A stretch of 64,000 nt of DNA. Origin: Gammaproteobacteria bacterium. GTDB lineage: Bacteria; Pseudomonadota; Gammaproteobacteria; Chromatiales; Chromatiaceae. The position numbers were made by a program, and so were the translations under genes. Shown here in pieces: positions 52,227-62,469 of the stretch. The DNA lies in contig RZZN01000018.1 of NCBI GenBank assembly GCA_009929855.1, forward strand, positions 1 through 64,000. Reading direction: 5' to 3'. Every line of letters starts with the position of its first letter. Positions within the stretch are counted from its first letter, which is position 1. The notes under the pieces are model-generated. The model did no database searches, had not been told where the DNA came from, and was given only the letters and a program-made list of their open reading frames with translations.

Positions 52227-55200
52227 ATGATCCCGATCCTGGATCGAGCGCCGGCCGGCGCCGCGCTCGGTGCGCGCTCCATGCACGCCTGGAAGATCCG
52301 CGCGGGCAACCGCATCCGCCGCCGTCTGGCGGTGTTGCTGCTCAGCCTCGGCTGCGCCGCGGCCGCGGCGACCGACGAATCCGCTCAACCAAGCGCCGAC
52401 ACACCAATGGCGCAGGCACTGGAATTCTCTGTGAGCCCCCCGCCCGCGTCAGGCCCGCCTGGGCCAACGGACCTCGGTGAGCAGGCACCAGTCTCCCACT
52501 GGGCACTCAGCGGACAGAAGCACCGGTTGCTGATCCCGGTCGTCGCGATCGGCGCATTGGTGATCGCGGCACTCCTCATCTTCCTCTTGCTCGATATACA
52601 CGGTTTGCGCAGGACTCGCCGCGCACTCGCCGAGCGGGTCAAGGAGCAGCAGTGTCTGTACGGGCTCTTCCAGGCCACCGAATCCACCGAGACTCCGCTC
52701 GCGGCCATGCTCGAAGCGGTCGTCGCGCTCCTGCCCTCGGGCTGGCAGCATCCCGAGATCGCCGCCGCGCGGATCGACTGGGATGGACTGATCATCGCCT
52801 CGGACAACTTCACCGATCAGGCGCCCGCGCGAATGAGCGCGCCAATCCGATGCGGCGATGAGATCCGTGGACAGGTCAGCCTAGCCTATCTCGCGGTGAC
52901 CGCGAGCGCCGACGAGGGGCCCTTCCTCACCGAGGAGCGGCGACTGCTCGATGCGGCGGCCGCGCGGCTCTCGAGTGTCATGGGGCATCGTCGCAAGGCC
53001 TTCATCGCGCGTCGACGCGAGGCCGAGCGACTCGCCGCCGAGGAGCATCTGCGCGAGAGCGAGGAGCGTTTTCGCACACTCTTCGAACAAAGCCAACAAC
53101 CCTCGATGTTGCTCGAGGATGGCTGCTTCACGGATGTCAATCGCGCCTCGCTGGAGACACTGGGAATCACGGATGCGCGGCAGCTGCGCTCGCGCACCCC
53201 CGATGAGATCTCCCCGGAATACCAACCGGATGGTCAGCGATCCGCCGACAAAGCACAGGAGCTGCTGCGCATCACCTTGGAGACCGGTGCGCATCGGTTC
53301 CAGTGGCAGCACCTGCGATCCGACGGCACGCCATTCACCGCCGAAGTCCTGCTGACCCGGATCGCCCGGCAGGGTCGACCACTGATCCATGTGGTCTGGC
53401 ACGATATCACCGAAAAACTGCGGATCGAGCGCGAGCTCGCCGAACATCATGCGCGCCTGGAAGAGCTGGTGGCCGCGCGTACCGCCGAGCTGAACACAGC
53501 CCACGAGCGTCTGCGCATCAGCGAGGAGCGCTATCAGCTCGCGCTGGAGGCAAGCAGCGACGGGATCTGGGACTGGAACATCCAGGAGAACACCGCGTAT
53601 TGCAGTCCCGCCTACTATCAGATGCTGGGCTACTCGCCGAACGACCTCGGCGACACGACCGAGCGGCATCTGCTCCAGCTCATGCACCCCGAGGATCGCC
53701 AGGGCTTCCTGGAGACGACCCGCCAAGCGCTCGAGACCACGGGTGTCTATGCGGTCGAGTTCCGTTTGCGCACCCGTGATGGAAACTACAAGTGGATCCT
53801 GAGCCGCGGCAAGGTGGTCGCGCGCGATCGCGCGGGACGCCCAAGCCGAGCGGTTGGCACCCATACCGACCTGACCGCGCGCAAGCGGATCGAGATCGAG
53901 CTGCGTGAGGCCAAGGAGCAAGCGGAGGCCGCGAACCGCGCCAAGAGCGCCTTCCTGGCGAACATGAGCCACGAGATCCGCACCCCCATGAACGCCATCA
54001 TCGGGATGTCGCACCTGGCGCTGAAGACGGAGCTGACCGTCGCGCAGCAGGGCTATCTGAACAAGATCCTGGGCGCGAGTCAGCATCTACTGGGCATCCT
54101 CAACGATATCCTGGATTTTTCCAAGATCGAGGCCGGCAAGCTGATCTTGGATCGGCACGAATTCGAGCTCGATGCGCTGTTCGAGCAGGTCACGAGTCAG
54201 ATCGCCGAGCGCGCCGCGACCAAGGGCCTCGAGTTGATCGTCGACGTCGCACCGACGATCCCGCACCGCCTGATCGGTGACTCGCTGCGCCTCGGACAAG
54301 TTCTGGTCAATCTGAGCGGCAATGCAGTGAAATTCACCGAGCAGGGTGATGTCGCCATCATCGTGCGCCCGCTCGAGCAGGCTGATGAGGGACTCCTCCT
54401 GCGCTTCGAGGTCCGCGACACCGGCATCGGCCTGAGCCCAGAGCAACAGCAGCGGCTCTTCGAAAGCTTTCAACAGGCCGACAGCTCGACCACCCGCAAA
54501 TATGGCGGCAGCGGTCTCGGCCTGGCGATCTCCAAGCGGCTCGTCGAGCTGATGGGCGGCCGCATCGGCGTCACCAGCCAGCTTGGCCAAGGCAGTACAT
54601 TCTGGTTCACCGCGCGCCTGGGAATCGGCAGGAACAGCGCGCGCGCGCGGCTCCCGCGACCGGATCCGCGGGGTCGGCGCGTCTTGGTGGTCGATGACAA
54701 CGCGCACGCCCGTGCCATCCTGCACGAATTGCTCGCAAGCATGGGCTTCAAGGTCGCGGAGGCCGCCTCGGGAAGCGCCGCGCTGGCGACCTTGCAAGCG
54801 GCGGCAGAGACTGGGCAGGGCTTCGACATCGTCTATCTCGACTGGCGCATGCCGGGATTGGATGGACTGGAGACCACGCAACGGATCCATGCCTTGGGGC
54901 TGGATCCGCCGCCACACATCGTCATGGTGACGGCCTACGGGCGGGACGACCTGATCCAACAAGCCAGATCGGTCGCGATCGACGAGGTTCTGGTCAAGCC
55001 GGTGACCGCCTCGGTCCTGCTCGACACCACCATGACGATCCTCGGCGGATCCGAGCCGCGCGCGATGCCCGCGCCACTGCCCACGGAGCCGCCCGCCCTG
55101 GCGCGGATCCAGGGCGCCCGGATCCTTGTGGTCGAGGACAATGAGCTCAACCAAGAGGTCGCCATGGAGCTGCTCGGCAGCGCCGGTTTTCAGGTCGAGC

Positions 55201-56168
55201 TGGCCGAGAACGGCGCCGAGGCGGTCGCGAAGGCCCGCACGCGTGACTATGATTTGATCTTCATGGACATGCAGATGCCGGTGATGGATGGGCTGGAGGC
55301 GACGCGCGCCATTCGCCGGTTGCCCGAGCGCGCCACGCTCCCGATCGTGGCCATGACCGCCAACGCCATGGCCGGTGACCGTGAGCGCTGTCTGGAGGCT
55401 GGCATGAACGATCATCTGGCCAAGCCCATCGATCCCGCGGCGCTCTGGGACATGCTCACGCGCTGGATCGAGCCCGGTCAGCGGAACGGCGTCGCAACGG
55501 GTCCGCCCGCTGAGCGCCCAAGCCCATCGACATCCAACGCGCCCGCGGGCACCGCCACGGTACCCCCCCTCTTGCTCGGCGCGGTCCCCGGACTCGATCA
55601 GCTGACGGGCCAGCGCTTGGCGATGGGCCGTGGATCACTCTATGGATCGCTGCTGCGACGGTTCGTCAGCGACCAGCGCGACTTCAGACACCGGCTCGAG
55701 GCGGCCTTGGCGAGCGGAGATCGCGTGAGCGCGCGCCGGCTCGCCCACACCCTCAAGGGGCTGGCGGCACAGATCGGCGCGGCCGGCCTGAGCCAGCGCG
55801 CCGGACAGCTCGAGCAGATGATCGGCGATCCAGCCGACAGCCTCGACGCGAGCGCGCTGCGCGACACCTTGGACACCTTGGATACCCAGCTCACCGCGCT
55901 GATCGCCGCCATTGCGGCGCGCTTGCCGAGTGCCGACACTGTTGCGCCGCTTCGCGCCCCAGGTGAGGCACTGACAGGCTTCCAAACGATCCAGGAGCAG
56001 CTGACAGAGTATCTGGCCAACGACGACTTCGCTGGCATCGAGCTGTTCAAAGCCCAGGAAACGCTCTTGCGCGCTGGCCTGGGCGAGGATTACGAGCGGA
56101 TCGCAACCCTCATCCAGGACTTCGATCTCATCGCCGCCGCGGCGGCCTTGCGCCAGGCAAGCCACTAG
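52227..56168 (+). CDS. Large hybrid histidine kinase (PAS-PAS-HisKA-HATPase-REC-REC-HPt)
   Basis: A 1313-residue membrane sensor. Order seen: possible signal segment ([19 protein letters not shown]), a membrane helix ([20 protein letters not shown]), a GAF-like region, PAS 1 ([20 protein letters not shown]), PAS 2 with PAC ([20 protein letters not shown]), HisKA ([20 protein letters not shown]), HATPase ([29 protein letters not shown]), receiver 1 ([28 protein letters not shown]), receiver 2 ([31 protein letters not shown]) and a C-terminal HPt ([16 protein letters not shown]). All phosphorelay residues are present. It is an orphan: no response regulator beside it. ATG at 52281 is an alternative start. 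Confidence 0.92.
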   Translation: MIPILDRAPAGAALGARSMHAWKIRAGNRIRRRLAVLLLSLGCAAAAATDESAQPSADTPMAQALEFSVSPPPASGPPGPTDLGEQAPVSHWALSGQKHRLLIPVVAIGALVIAALLIFLLLDIHGLRRTRRALAERVKEQQCLYGLFQATESTETPLAAMLEAVVALLPSGWQHPEIAAARIDWDGLIIASDNFTDQAPARMSAPIRCGDEIRGQVSLAYLAVTASADEGPFLTEERRLLDAAAARLSSVMGHRRKAFIARRREAERLAAEEHLRESEERFRTLFEQSQQPSMLLEDGCFTDVNRASLETLGITDARQLRSRTPDEISPEYQPDGQRSADKAQELLRITLETGAHRFQWQHLRSDGTPFTAEVLLTRIARQGRPLIHVVWHDITEKLRIERELAEHHARLEELVAARTAELNTAHERLRISEERYQLALEASSDGIWDWNIQENTAYCSPAYYQMLGYSPNDLGDTTERHLLQLMHPEDRQGFLETTRQALETTGVYAVEFRLRTRDGNYKWILSRGKVVARDRAGRPSRAVGTHTDLTARKRIEIELREAKEQAEAANRAKSAFLANMSHEIRTPMNAIIGMSHLALKTELTVAQQGYLNKILGASQHLLGILNDILDFSKIEAGKLILDRHEFELDALFEQVTSQIAERAATKGLELIVDVAPTIPHRLIGDSLRLGQVLVNLSGNAVKFTEQGDVAIIVRPLEQADEGLLLRFEVRDTGIGLSPEQQQRLFESFQQADSSTTRKYGGSGLGLAISKRLVELMGGRIGVTSQLGQGSTFWFTARLGIGRNSARARLPRPDPRGRRVLVVDDNAHARAILHELLASMGFKVAEAASGSAALATLQAAAETGQGFDIVYLDWRMPGLDGLETTQRIHALGLDPPPHIVMVTAYGRDDLIQQARSVAIDEVLVKPVTASVLLDTTMTILGGSEPRAMPAPLPTEPPALARIQGARILVVEDNELNQEVAMELLGSAGFQVELAENGAEAVAKARTRDYDLIFMDMQMPVMDGLEATRAIRRLPERATLPIVAMTANAMAGDRERCLEAGMNDHLAKPIDPAALWDMLTRWIEPGQRNGVATGPPAERPSPSTSNAPAGTATVPPLLLGAVPGLDQLTGQRLAMGRGSLYGSLLRRFVSDQRDFRHRLEAALASGDRVSARRLAHTLKGLAAQIGAAGLSQRAGQLEQMIGDPADSLDASALRDTLDTLDTQLTALIAAIAARLPSADTVAPLRAPGEALTGFQTIQEQLTEYLANDDFAGIELFKAQETLLRAGLGEDYERIATLIQDFDLIAAAAALRQASH

Positions 56169-56350
56169 CGAGGTGGGTCACCCAGCGTCGCCAGCGCGCT
56201 TGGCTGATCGACTGGCCAACGAAATGATCGAGCGTGCGCACTGGGCGCAGTCTGGTGAAGTGCGCGAGACACCCCATCTACGACTCAAGAAGGCTTCCAA
56301 TCAACCGTACCGCCGGGATCCAAGGCTGGATTGCGGCGGTGGAGCTGTCG

Positions 56351-57013
56351 ATGATCCGCAATCCATTCTTTCCGAAGTTTCCCGATCTACCCACCGAGCT
56401 GCCCATCTTTCCGCTCGCTGGTGCCGTGCTGATGCCGGGCGTGCAACTGCCGCTCAACATCTTCGAGCCTCGCTATCTGCGGATGATCGCCGACGCGCTC
56501 GCCACGGACCATCTGATCGGGATGATCCAACCGACCAGCGAAACCCTGGCCGACGAGGTGCCTGAGATCCACCGCATCGGCTGCGCCGGTCGGATCACCT
56601 CCTACAGCGAGACCGGTGATGGACGTATCCTGATCGTGCTCAGTGGACTCTGTCGCTTCCAGGTCGTCAGCGAGCTGGAGGAGCGACAGGGTTACCGACG
56701 GGTTCGCGCGGACTGGGAGCGCTTCACGGTCGACTACCAGGCCAGCGATTCGCCGATCCCGGACCGCAAGGGGTTCCTGACCTCATTGAAGGCCTTTTGC
56801 ACGATTCGCGGTGTCGAGGTGCCCTGGGAGGATGTCGAACAGATGGATGACAAGGATCTGACCAATCTGTTGTGCGCGCATCTGCCACTGAGCCCCGAGG
56901 ACAAGCAGGCATTGATCGAGACCCTGATGACCGGGGAGCGCGCCGCCCTGATGCGCGGCCTGCTGGACATGGCGGCGGCGGCGAGCATGGATACGGCCGA
57001 GCATCGGCATTGA
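56351..57013 (+). CDS. Lon N-terminal (LAN/PUA-like) domain protein
   Basis: A 220-residue cytoplasmic protein consisting of the substrate-binding N-terminal domain of Lon without protease or ATPase parts. The diagnostic segment is LPIFPLAGAVLMPGVQLPLN followed by IFEPRYLRMIADAL, and CAGRITSYSETGDGRILIVL with GLCRFQV. Stand-alone Lon-N proteins are common; their role is unknown. ATG at 56351 is preceded by a GGTGGAG ribosome site; the upstream open frame is not family-like. Confidence 0.85.
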   Translation: MIRNPFFPKFPDLPTELPIFPLAGAVLMPGVQLPLNIFEPRYLRMIADALATDHLIGMIQPTSETLADEVPEIHRIGCAGRITSYSETGDGRILIVLSGLCRFQVVSELEERQGYRRVRADWERFTVDYQASDSPIPDRKGFLTSLKAFCTIRGVEVPWEDVEQMDDKDLTNLLCAHLPLSPEDKQALIETLMTGERAALMRGLLDMAAAASMDTAEHRH

Positions 57014-57386
57014 TGCCGATCCTGCTCTGGGTCGGCCAGCTCCAGCAAGGGCACGCTGCCTGTGTTGGCCCGGGACATCGCCCCGGGTTGACCCGTGACG
57101 GCGCGGGATCCGATCCTGGGATCTGGTTGAAAACGATGCGTTTGGGCCTATACCCGACTCTGTTCGTCAGTTGGCCGGATGTGTTGGAGTGCCGGAAGGG
57201 GATGAGCCGAGGATCAGTCGGAGCCGCCGTGCGTGCCGATGTTGGCACCACACCGAGATGGTCCGCGGCCGCCCTTGATGACCATGGGACTTCCGCCATC
57301 CAGGCAGAACCACGGGTTGGACCGAACCGCTGGGTGATCCGACGTGTGCATGGATCACTCGTGTCGATGAGAGAGGTAATATCGCC
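57014..57386. other. Spacer upstream of iscA
   Basis: 373 nt without a convincing gene. It contains a possible promoter (57127-57154), which would give iscA-sufE a leader of about 230 nt. No IscR site or clear riboswitch fold was recognised. Confidence 0.35.
57127..57154 (+). promoter_or_regulatory. Possible promoter upstream of iscA-sufE
   Basis: TTGAAA (57127-57132), a 16-nt spacer and TATACC (57149-57154) resemble a sigma-70 promoter. It is far (about 230 nt) from the iscA ATG. Confidence 0.3.
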
Positions 57387-57713
57387 ATGGCAGTGACACT
57401 GACCGAGGCCGCCGCGACCCACGTGGCGGGGATGTTGAGCAAGCGCGGATATGGGCTTGGATTGCGTGTCGGGACCCGCAAGAGCGGCTGTACCGGCTAT
57501 GCCTATGAGGTCGACTATGTCGATCAGCTGGCACCGGATGACCAGGTGTTCGAAAGTCACGGCATCAAGGTCGTGGTCGATCCAGCGAGCCTGGGGCGGA
57601 TCGATGGAATGGAGATCGATTTCGTCCGCTCCAGCTTGCTCAACCAAGGCTTCGAGTTTCGTAACCCAAATGTCAAGGACACCTGTGGCTGTGGTGAGTC
57701 ATTCAGCGTCTGA
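57387..57713 (+). CDS. iscA: IscA/SufA-family iron-sulfur assembly protein
   Basis: A-type carrier that holds and transfers iron-sulfur clusters. The 108-residue protein has the three essential Cys: one in RKSGCTGYAYEVDYVD and the C-terminal pair in DTCGCGESFSV. An AGAGAGG ribosome site precedes the ATG. It is followed 28 nt later by sufE, indicating an assembly operon. IscA, SufA and ErpA cannot be separated on these features; the sufE neighbour favours a SufA-like role. Confidence 0.88.
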   Translation: MAVTLTEAAATHVAGMLSKRGYGLGLRVGTRKSGCTGYAYEVDYVDQLAPDDQVFESHGIKVVVDPASLGRIDGMEIDFVRSSLLNQGFEFRNPNVKDTCGCGESFSV

Positions 57714-57741
57714 ACCCTCGCCCACCGATGGAGATGTGAAC

Positions 57742-58164
57742 GTGTTGAGCGCCGAGATGGCCGAAATCATCGAGAACTTCGAGCTACTCGGTGATTGGGA
57801 TGAACGTTACCGCTATTTGGTCGAGATCGGGGAGCGTCTTGCTCCCATGTCGCCCGACTTGAAGACCGATGCCAATCGGGTCATGGAATGCATGAGCCTG
57901 GTTCATGTCGCGCCCCGCCCCATCCCCGATCGACCGGATCGGCTCGCCTTCGAGGGCGATTGTGACACCGCCATCATCAAAGGCGTGGTCGCGCTCCTGG
58001 TGGGTCTGTTCTCGGACAAGACCCCAGCCGAGATCGAATCGCTCGATGTGGAATCACTCTTCGAGGCGCTCCAGCTGCAGGAGAACCTCAGCCCAAATCG
58101 GCATGTCGGCGTCTATGCCATCGTCAATAAGATGAAGGGACAGGCGCGCTCGGCACTGTCCTGA
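57742..58164 (+). CDS. sufE: SufE-family sulfur acceptor
   Basis: Accepts persulfide sulfur from the SufS cysteine desulfurase. The ~140-residue protein has the family's fold segments: EIIENFELLGDWDERYRYLV, the active Cys region ANRVMECMSLVHV, FEGDCDTAIIKGVVALLVGL and the C-terminal LSPNRHVGVYAIVNKMK. The usual GCxS context is altered to ECMS, and the following W is His. GTG at 57742 (9 nt after GGAG) is my preferred start; GTG 57736 and ATG 57757 are alternatives. Co-transcribed with iscA. Confidence 0.85.
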   Translation: MLSAEMAEIIENFELLGDWDERYRYLVEIGERLAPMSPDLKTDANRVMECMSLVHVAPRPIPDRPDRLAFEGDCDTAIIKGVVALLVGLFSDKTPAEIESLDVESLFEALQLQENLSPNRHVGVYAIVNKMKGQARSALS

Positions 58165-58185
58165 TTTCTTTGAGCACCGCCGTCA

Positions 58186-58232
58186 ACCACAAGATGTTGT
58201 GGTTGACGATGGCTGCCCGACAAGATATTGTG
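58186..58232 (+). promoter_or_regulatory. Pair of NrdR-type boxes upstream of nrdA
   Basis: Two near-palindromes, ACAAGATGTTGTG (within 58188-58201) and ACAAGATATTGTG (58220-58232), share a 13-nt core with one difference and are spaced exactly 31 bp apart. NrdR binds tandem boxes of this kind about three helical turns apart in front of ribonucleotide reductase genes. The first box extends to an 11-bp perfect arm (GTCAACCACAA/TTGTGGTTGAC). They lie about 90-135 nt upstream of the nrdA ATG, where dATP-loaded NrdR would repress. Confidence 0.7.
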
Positions 58233-58322
58233 CCTCGCCTCACCCCAGTGTCCGAGGCGCGCGCCCCTGCCGACCTTGGATTCCGCACCCGAGCCGCATG
58301 AATCGAGCCCAGAGGAGGAGCC

Positions 58323-61300
58323 ATGTCCAGCGAGCGCCAGTCGTCGGTCGAACCCCGGTCAGGTCAGGATCGCGCCAACCCGGAGGCGCGGGTCACGGAC
58401 CCCGCGAGCACGGCCGAGCTCGCGGCGCATGCCCCGGGCAAGGTCCAGGTGATCCGGCGCAACGGCAAGGTCACCCATTTCGACGCCAACAAGATCATGG
58501 TCGCCATGACCAAGGCCTTCCTGGCGGTCGAGGGCGGCTCGGCGGCGGTGTCCAGCCGTGTCCATGACCGGGTGCACGAGCTGACCGAGCAGGTCGTCTC
58601 AGCCCTGATGCGCCGCTTGCCGGGCGGCGGCACTGTCCATATCGAGGACATCCAGGATCAGGTCGAGCTGGCCCTCATGCGTGCCGGCGAGCACAAGGTG
58701 GCCCGCGACTATGTGCTCTATCGTGAGGCCCGCGCGCGCGAGCGCGCCGAGCGCGCCGCGGCCAGCGCGCCACCCGAGCCCGCGCATCCACTCTCGGTCA
58801 GGCTCGCCGACGGCAGCACCCGGCCCTTGGATGTTGAGCGGCTGGCGCGTCTGGTCGAGGAGGCCTGTCGCGACCTGGACGCGGTCGACGCCACGGCGAT
58901 CCTGAGCGACACCCTGCGCAATCTCTTCGACGGGGTGCGCGAGTCCGACGTGGGCCAGGCACTGGTGATGTCGGCCCGCACCCTGATCGAGAGGGACCCG
59001 CAATACAGTCAGGTCGCGGCGCGCCTGCTGCTCGACGTGCTGCGGCGCGAGGCGCTCGGCTTCCTGGGGCTGGCGCTCGGGGTCGAGACTCAGGCCGATC
59101 TCGCCGAGCGCTATGCCGAGTATTTCGCCGCCTATGTGCGACGCGCCGCCGATCTGGAGCATCTGGATCCGCAGCTCGCGCGCTATGATCTCGTGCGTCT
59201 GGGCGCCGCGCTCAAACCCGAGCGCGATCTTCAGTTCAACTATCTGGGGCTGCAGACCCTCTACGATCGTTATTTCATTCATACCGCCGAGGGGGTGCGT
59301 TTCGAGCTGCCGCAGGCCTTTTTCATGCGGGTCGCCATGGGGCTGGCCATCAACGAGATCGATCGCGAGACACGCGCCATCGAGTTCTACGAGCTGATCT
59401 CCAGCTTCGACTTCATGTGCTCGACCCCGACCCTCTTCAATTCAGGGACACTGCGCCCGCAGCTGAGCTCCTGCTATCTGACCACGGTCCCGGATGATCT
59501 CGACGGCATCTACAGCGCCATCAAGGACAATGCGCTCCTGTCCAAATTCGCCGGCGGACTGGGCAACGACTGGACCCGGGTACGTGGCATGGGCGCCCAC
59601 ATCAAGGGGACCAACGGCAAGAGTCAGGGCGTGGTGCCCTTCCTGAAGGTGGCGAACGATACCGCGGTGGCGGTCAATCAGTGTTTCGCGCCCGAGACGC
59701 TCGTCTTCACCGCGGCCGGCCCCAAGCCGATCCGGGAGGTCAAGGTCGGCGATCTGGTGCTGGGTCAGCGCGGGCAGTATCGGCAGGTCCGCGAGCATCT
59801 GGTCTATGACCAGAAGGGGGCCCCCATGGTCCAGGTGGCGATCGCGCACGGGCTCCAGGATCTGCGGGTGACCGCCGGTCATCCATTCTGGGCGATCACT
59901 GGTCTGCCGATCAGCGGGTCCGCCGCGGAGAGCCAGGAGCTGATCGAGTCCGGCCGTGTCGCACCCGCCTGGGTCGAGGCCGGTCAGCTGCGACCGGGCG
60001 ACGCGGTGGCCCAGGTCATCCCGGCCGAGGTGATCCCGGTCCCAGCGCTCGGCGAGGATGAGGCACGGCTCTACGGCCTGCTACTCGGCACGGACCAGCC
60101 GGTCGGGGGTCAGACCTTCGAGATCGCCTGCCATGCCGAGGACTCGGGCGAGCGACTCCAGTTCGTCCGCGATACCCTGAGTGCGCGTGCCATCCCCTTC
60201 CAGGAGCAGGTCATGGACGCGGGCGGGTGGCGGATCAGCTGGTGCGCCGCCCCCGAGCTGGCGCGCTGCGCGACCACCGGGCGCGCGGTCGGCCTGGCCG
60301 AGACCCGCCTGCCCTTCAGTCTCGACGAGCTCCACGACCGTGCCGGCAACCCCTGGATCGCCCGTCGCTTCAGTCACCTGCCCCCGGTCCAGACCCGTGC
60401 ACTCGTCCGCGGTCTGCTCGAGCGCGCCGGCCGTCTCGATCAGGATGGGCGCATCCACTTCACCAGCCGTTCGCTGCCGCTGGTGGAGGGTCTGCGCTAT
60501 CAGCTGCTGCGTCTGGGGATCCCCTGTGGCGCGGGCACTCGGGCCCCCGTCGGCTCGACCCCAGAGGCCAAGGTCGTTGCATTCGAGGACCGCCAGAAGG
60601 CCCAGCAACTCTCCATCCCGGCGGTCGCCGAGATCGCCGAGCTGCTCGGGATCCCCGCGCGGGCCAAGCCGGACTGGCTGCGCCTGGGCCAGACACTCTA
60701 TACCCGGGTGACCTCGGTCACGCCCATCGAGCCGGCCCGGCTCGTGCACGACCTCAAGGTCGAGGGCGACCCGACCTACATGACCTCGGCCGCGCTGGTC
60801 TCCAACGGGGGCAAACGCAAGGGCGCGGTCTGCGCCTATCTCGAGACCTGGCACATCGACATCGAGGAATTCCTGGACCTGCGCAAGAACACCGGCGACG
60901 ACCGGCGTCGCACCCATGACATGAACACCGCCAACTGGGTGCCGGATCTCTTCATGAAACGGGTCGCCGAGGACGCCCACTGGACGCTCTTCTCGCCCGA
61001 CGAGACGCCGGATCTGCACGACCTGACCGGACAGGCGTTCGAGCAGGCCTATCTGGACTATGAGGCGCGCGCCGCGCGTGGCGAGCTCAAGGTCAGCAAA
61101 CGGCTCAAGGCGGTCGATCTCTGGCGCAAGATGCTGGCCATGCTCTTCGAGACCGGTCACCCCTGGATCACCTTCAAGGATCCCTGCAACCTGCGCTATA
61201 CCAATCAGCACGTGGGCACCGTGCACAGCTCCAACCTGTGCACCGAGATCACACTCCACAACAATGACCTGGAGATCGCGGTCTGCAATCTCGGCAGCAT

Positions 61301-62384
61301 CAACCTGTCCGCGCATGTCACCGAAAAGGGGCTCGACACCAAGCGCCTGCGACAGAGCGTACGCACCGCCATGCGGATGCTCGACAATGTCATCGATTAC
61401 AACTTCTACAACGTGCCCCAGGCACGCAGCTCCAACCTGCGTCATCGTCCGGTCGGGCTCGGCATCATGGGCTTTCAGGATGCGCTCTACAAGCTGCGCA
61501 TCCCCTACGCGAGCCTGGAGGCGGTGCAGTTCGCCGATCAGAGCCTGGAGGTCTTGAGCTATTTCGCCATCGAGTCGAGCAGCGAGCTTGCCGAGGAGCG
61601 CGGACGCTATTCGAGCTTCCAGGGCTCGCTCTGGAGCCGCGGCATCCTGCCCATCGACAGCATCGGGCTGCTCGAGGAGGGTCGCGGCGGTTATCTGCAG
61701 ATGGATCGAGACAGTACCCTGGATTGGGAGCGTCTACGCGAGCGGGTGCGCAGTGTCGGCATGCGCAATTCCAACTGCATGGCGATCGCCCCGACCGCGA
61801 CCATCAGCAACATCGTCGGGGTCAGCCAATCGATCGAGCCGACCTATCAGAATCTCTTCGTCAAATCCAATCTCTCGGGCGAGTTCACCGTGGTCAATCC
61901 CTATCTGGTGGACGACCTCAAGGCGCTGGGTCTCTGGGACTCGGTGATGGTCAACGACCTCAAATACTACGACGGCTCGCTCCAGCAGATCGACCGCGTG
62001 CCGGACGAGCTCAAGGCGCTCTATGCCACTGCCTTCGAGATCGATCCACGCTGGCTGGTGGAGGCCGGGAGCCGTCGTCAGAAATGGCTCGACCAGGCGC
62101 AGAGTCTGAACCTCTACATGCGCGAGCCCAGCGGCAAGAAGCTCGACAATCTCTACAAGCTGGCCTGGGTGCGCGGCCTGAAGACGACCTATTATCTGCG
62201 CTCCATGGGCGCCACCCATGTCGAGAAGTCGACCATGGATGACGCCACCAAGGCGAACCGCTTGAACGCGGTCGGCGGGACCTATGGCTCGCTCGCACAA
62301 GCCCAACCGCTCGGCAAGGGCAATGGCGCGACCGCGCCCGCGGCCTGCTCCATCCTGGACCCCGAGTGCGAGGCCTGTCAGTAG
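58323..62384 (+). CDS. nrdA: Class I ribonucleotide reductase large subunit, intein-interrupted
   Basis: Makes deoxyribonucleotides together with a radical subunit. The 1353-residue product contains ~978 residues of NrdA plus a 375-residue intein (residues 454-828). NrdA parts: two ATP-cone regions in the first ~230 residues (VIRRNGKVTHFDANKIMVAM starts the first), QLSSCYLTT with the first active-site Cys, NLCTEITLHNNDLEIAVCNL with the thiyl Cys and its partner, the double Tyr in LKTTYYLRSMGATH that marks class I radical transfer, and a C-terminal redox pair PECEACQ. The intein separates VAVNQ from GGKRKGAV. AGAGGAGGAG precedes the ATG. nrdB is not adjacent: the next gene is convergent. NrdR-type boxes lie upstream. 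Confidence 0.93.
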   Translation: MSSERQSSVEPRSGQDRANPEARVTDPASTAELAAHAPGKVQVIRRNGKVTHFDANKIMVAMTKAFLAVEGGSAAVSSRVHDRVHELTEQVVSALMRRLPGGGTVHIEDIQDQVELALMRAGEHKVARDYVLYREARARERAERAAASAPPEPAHPLSVRLADGSTRPLDVERLARLVEEACRDLDAVDATAILSDTLRNLFDGVRESDVGQALVMSARTLIERDPQYSQVAARLLLDVLRREALGFLGLALGVETQADLAERYAEYFAAYVRRAADLEHLDPQLARYDLVRLGAALKPERDLQFNYLGLQTLYDRYFIHTAEGVRFELPQAFFMRVAMGLAINEIDRETRAIEFYELISSFDFMCSTPTLFNSGTLRPQLSSCYLTTVPDDLDGIYSAIKDNALLSKFAGGLGNDWTRVRGMGAHIKGTNGKSQGVVPFLKVANDTAVAVNQCFAPETLVFTAAGPKPIREVKVGDLVLGQRGQYRQVREHLVYDQKGAPMVQVAIAHGLQDLRVTAGHPFWAITGLPISGSAAESQELIESGRVAPAWVEAGQLRPGDAVAQVIPAEVIPVPALGEDEARLYGLLLGTDQPVGGQTFEIACHAEDSGERLQFVRDTLSARAIPFQEQVMDAGGWRISWCAAPELARCATTGRAVGLAETRLPFSLDELHDRAGNPWIARRFSHLPPVQTRALVRGLLERAGRLDQDGRIHFTSRSLPLVEGLRYQLLRLGIPCGAGTRAPVGSTPEAKVVAFEDRQKAQQLSIPAVAEIAELLGIPARAKPDWLRLGQTLYTRVTSVTPIEPARLVHDLKVEGDPTYMTSAALVSNGGKRKGAVCAYLETWHIDIEEFLDLRKNTGDDRRRTHDMNTANWVPDLFMKRVAEDAHWTLFSPDETPDLHDLTGQAFEQAYLDYEARAARGELKVSKRLKAVDLWRKMLAMLFETGHPWITFKDPCNLRYTNQHVGTVHSSNLCTEITLHNNDLEIAVCNLGSINLSAHVTEKGLDTKRLRQSVRTAMRMLDNVIDYNFYNVPQARSSNLRHRPVGLGIMGFQDALYKLRIPYASLEAVQFADQSLEVLSYFAIESSSELAEERGRYSSFQGSLWSRGILPIDSIGLLEEGRGGYLQMDRDSTLDWERLRERVRSVGMRNSNCMAIAPTATISNIVGVSQSIEPTYQNLFVKSNLSGEFTVVNPYLVDDLKALGLWDSVMVNDLKYYDGSLQQIDRVPDELKALYATAFEIDPRWLVEAGSRRQKWLDQAQSLNLYMREPSGKKLDNLYKLAWVRGLKTTYYLRSMGATHVEKSTMDDATKANRLNAVGGTYGSLAQAQPLGKGNGATAPAACSILDPECEACQ
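59682..60806 (+). mobile_element. Intein in NrdA with degenerate homing endonuclease region
   Basis: Codons 454-828 of nrdA. Block A starts with Cys (CFAPETLVFTAAG...PIREVKVGDLVLG), block B is LRVTAGHPFWAI with Thr and His, block F is RLVHDLKVEGDPTYM and block G ends AALVSN. The penultimate His is Ser, and the following extein residue is Gly rather than Cys, Ser or Thr. The middle ~220 residues resemble a LAGLIDADG endonuclease (DEARLYGLLLGTDQP; TRALVRGLLERAGRLDQDGR; FTSRSLPLVEGLRYQLLRLG) but the two motif acidic residues are lost, so the nuclease is probably dead. NrdA would be read as a normal enzyme only if splicing works. Confidence 0.88.
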
Positions 62385-62409
62385 CACGCGGATCTCCCGC
62401 ACCGCGGTC

Positions 62410-62453
62410 GTCAGCCTCGCGCGAGGTCAACTCGACCCCGGCGCGAGGCTGAC
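62410..62453. terminator. Bidirectional hairpin between nrdA and the RND gene
   Basis: A perfect 13-bp stem (GTCAGCCTCGCGC at 62410-62422 with 62441-62453) around an 18-nt loop lies between the converging nrdA and efflux genes, 26 nt after the nrdA stop. No strong T-run. Confidence 0.6.
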
Positions 62454-62469
62454 CACAAGGGCCAAGCGC

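Noticed and set aside
58323..62384. Vitamin B12-dependent (class II) ribonucleotide reductase
   Set aside because: Two ATP cones, the class I double Tyr and a C-terminal Cys pair fit NrdA of class I; no B12-type features seen.
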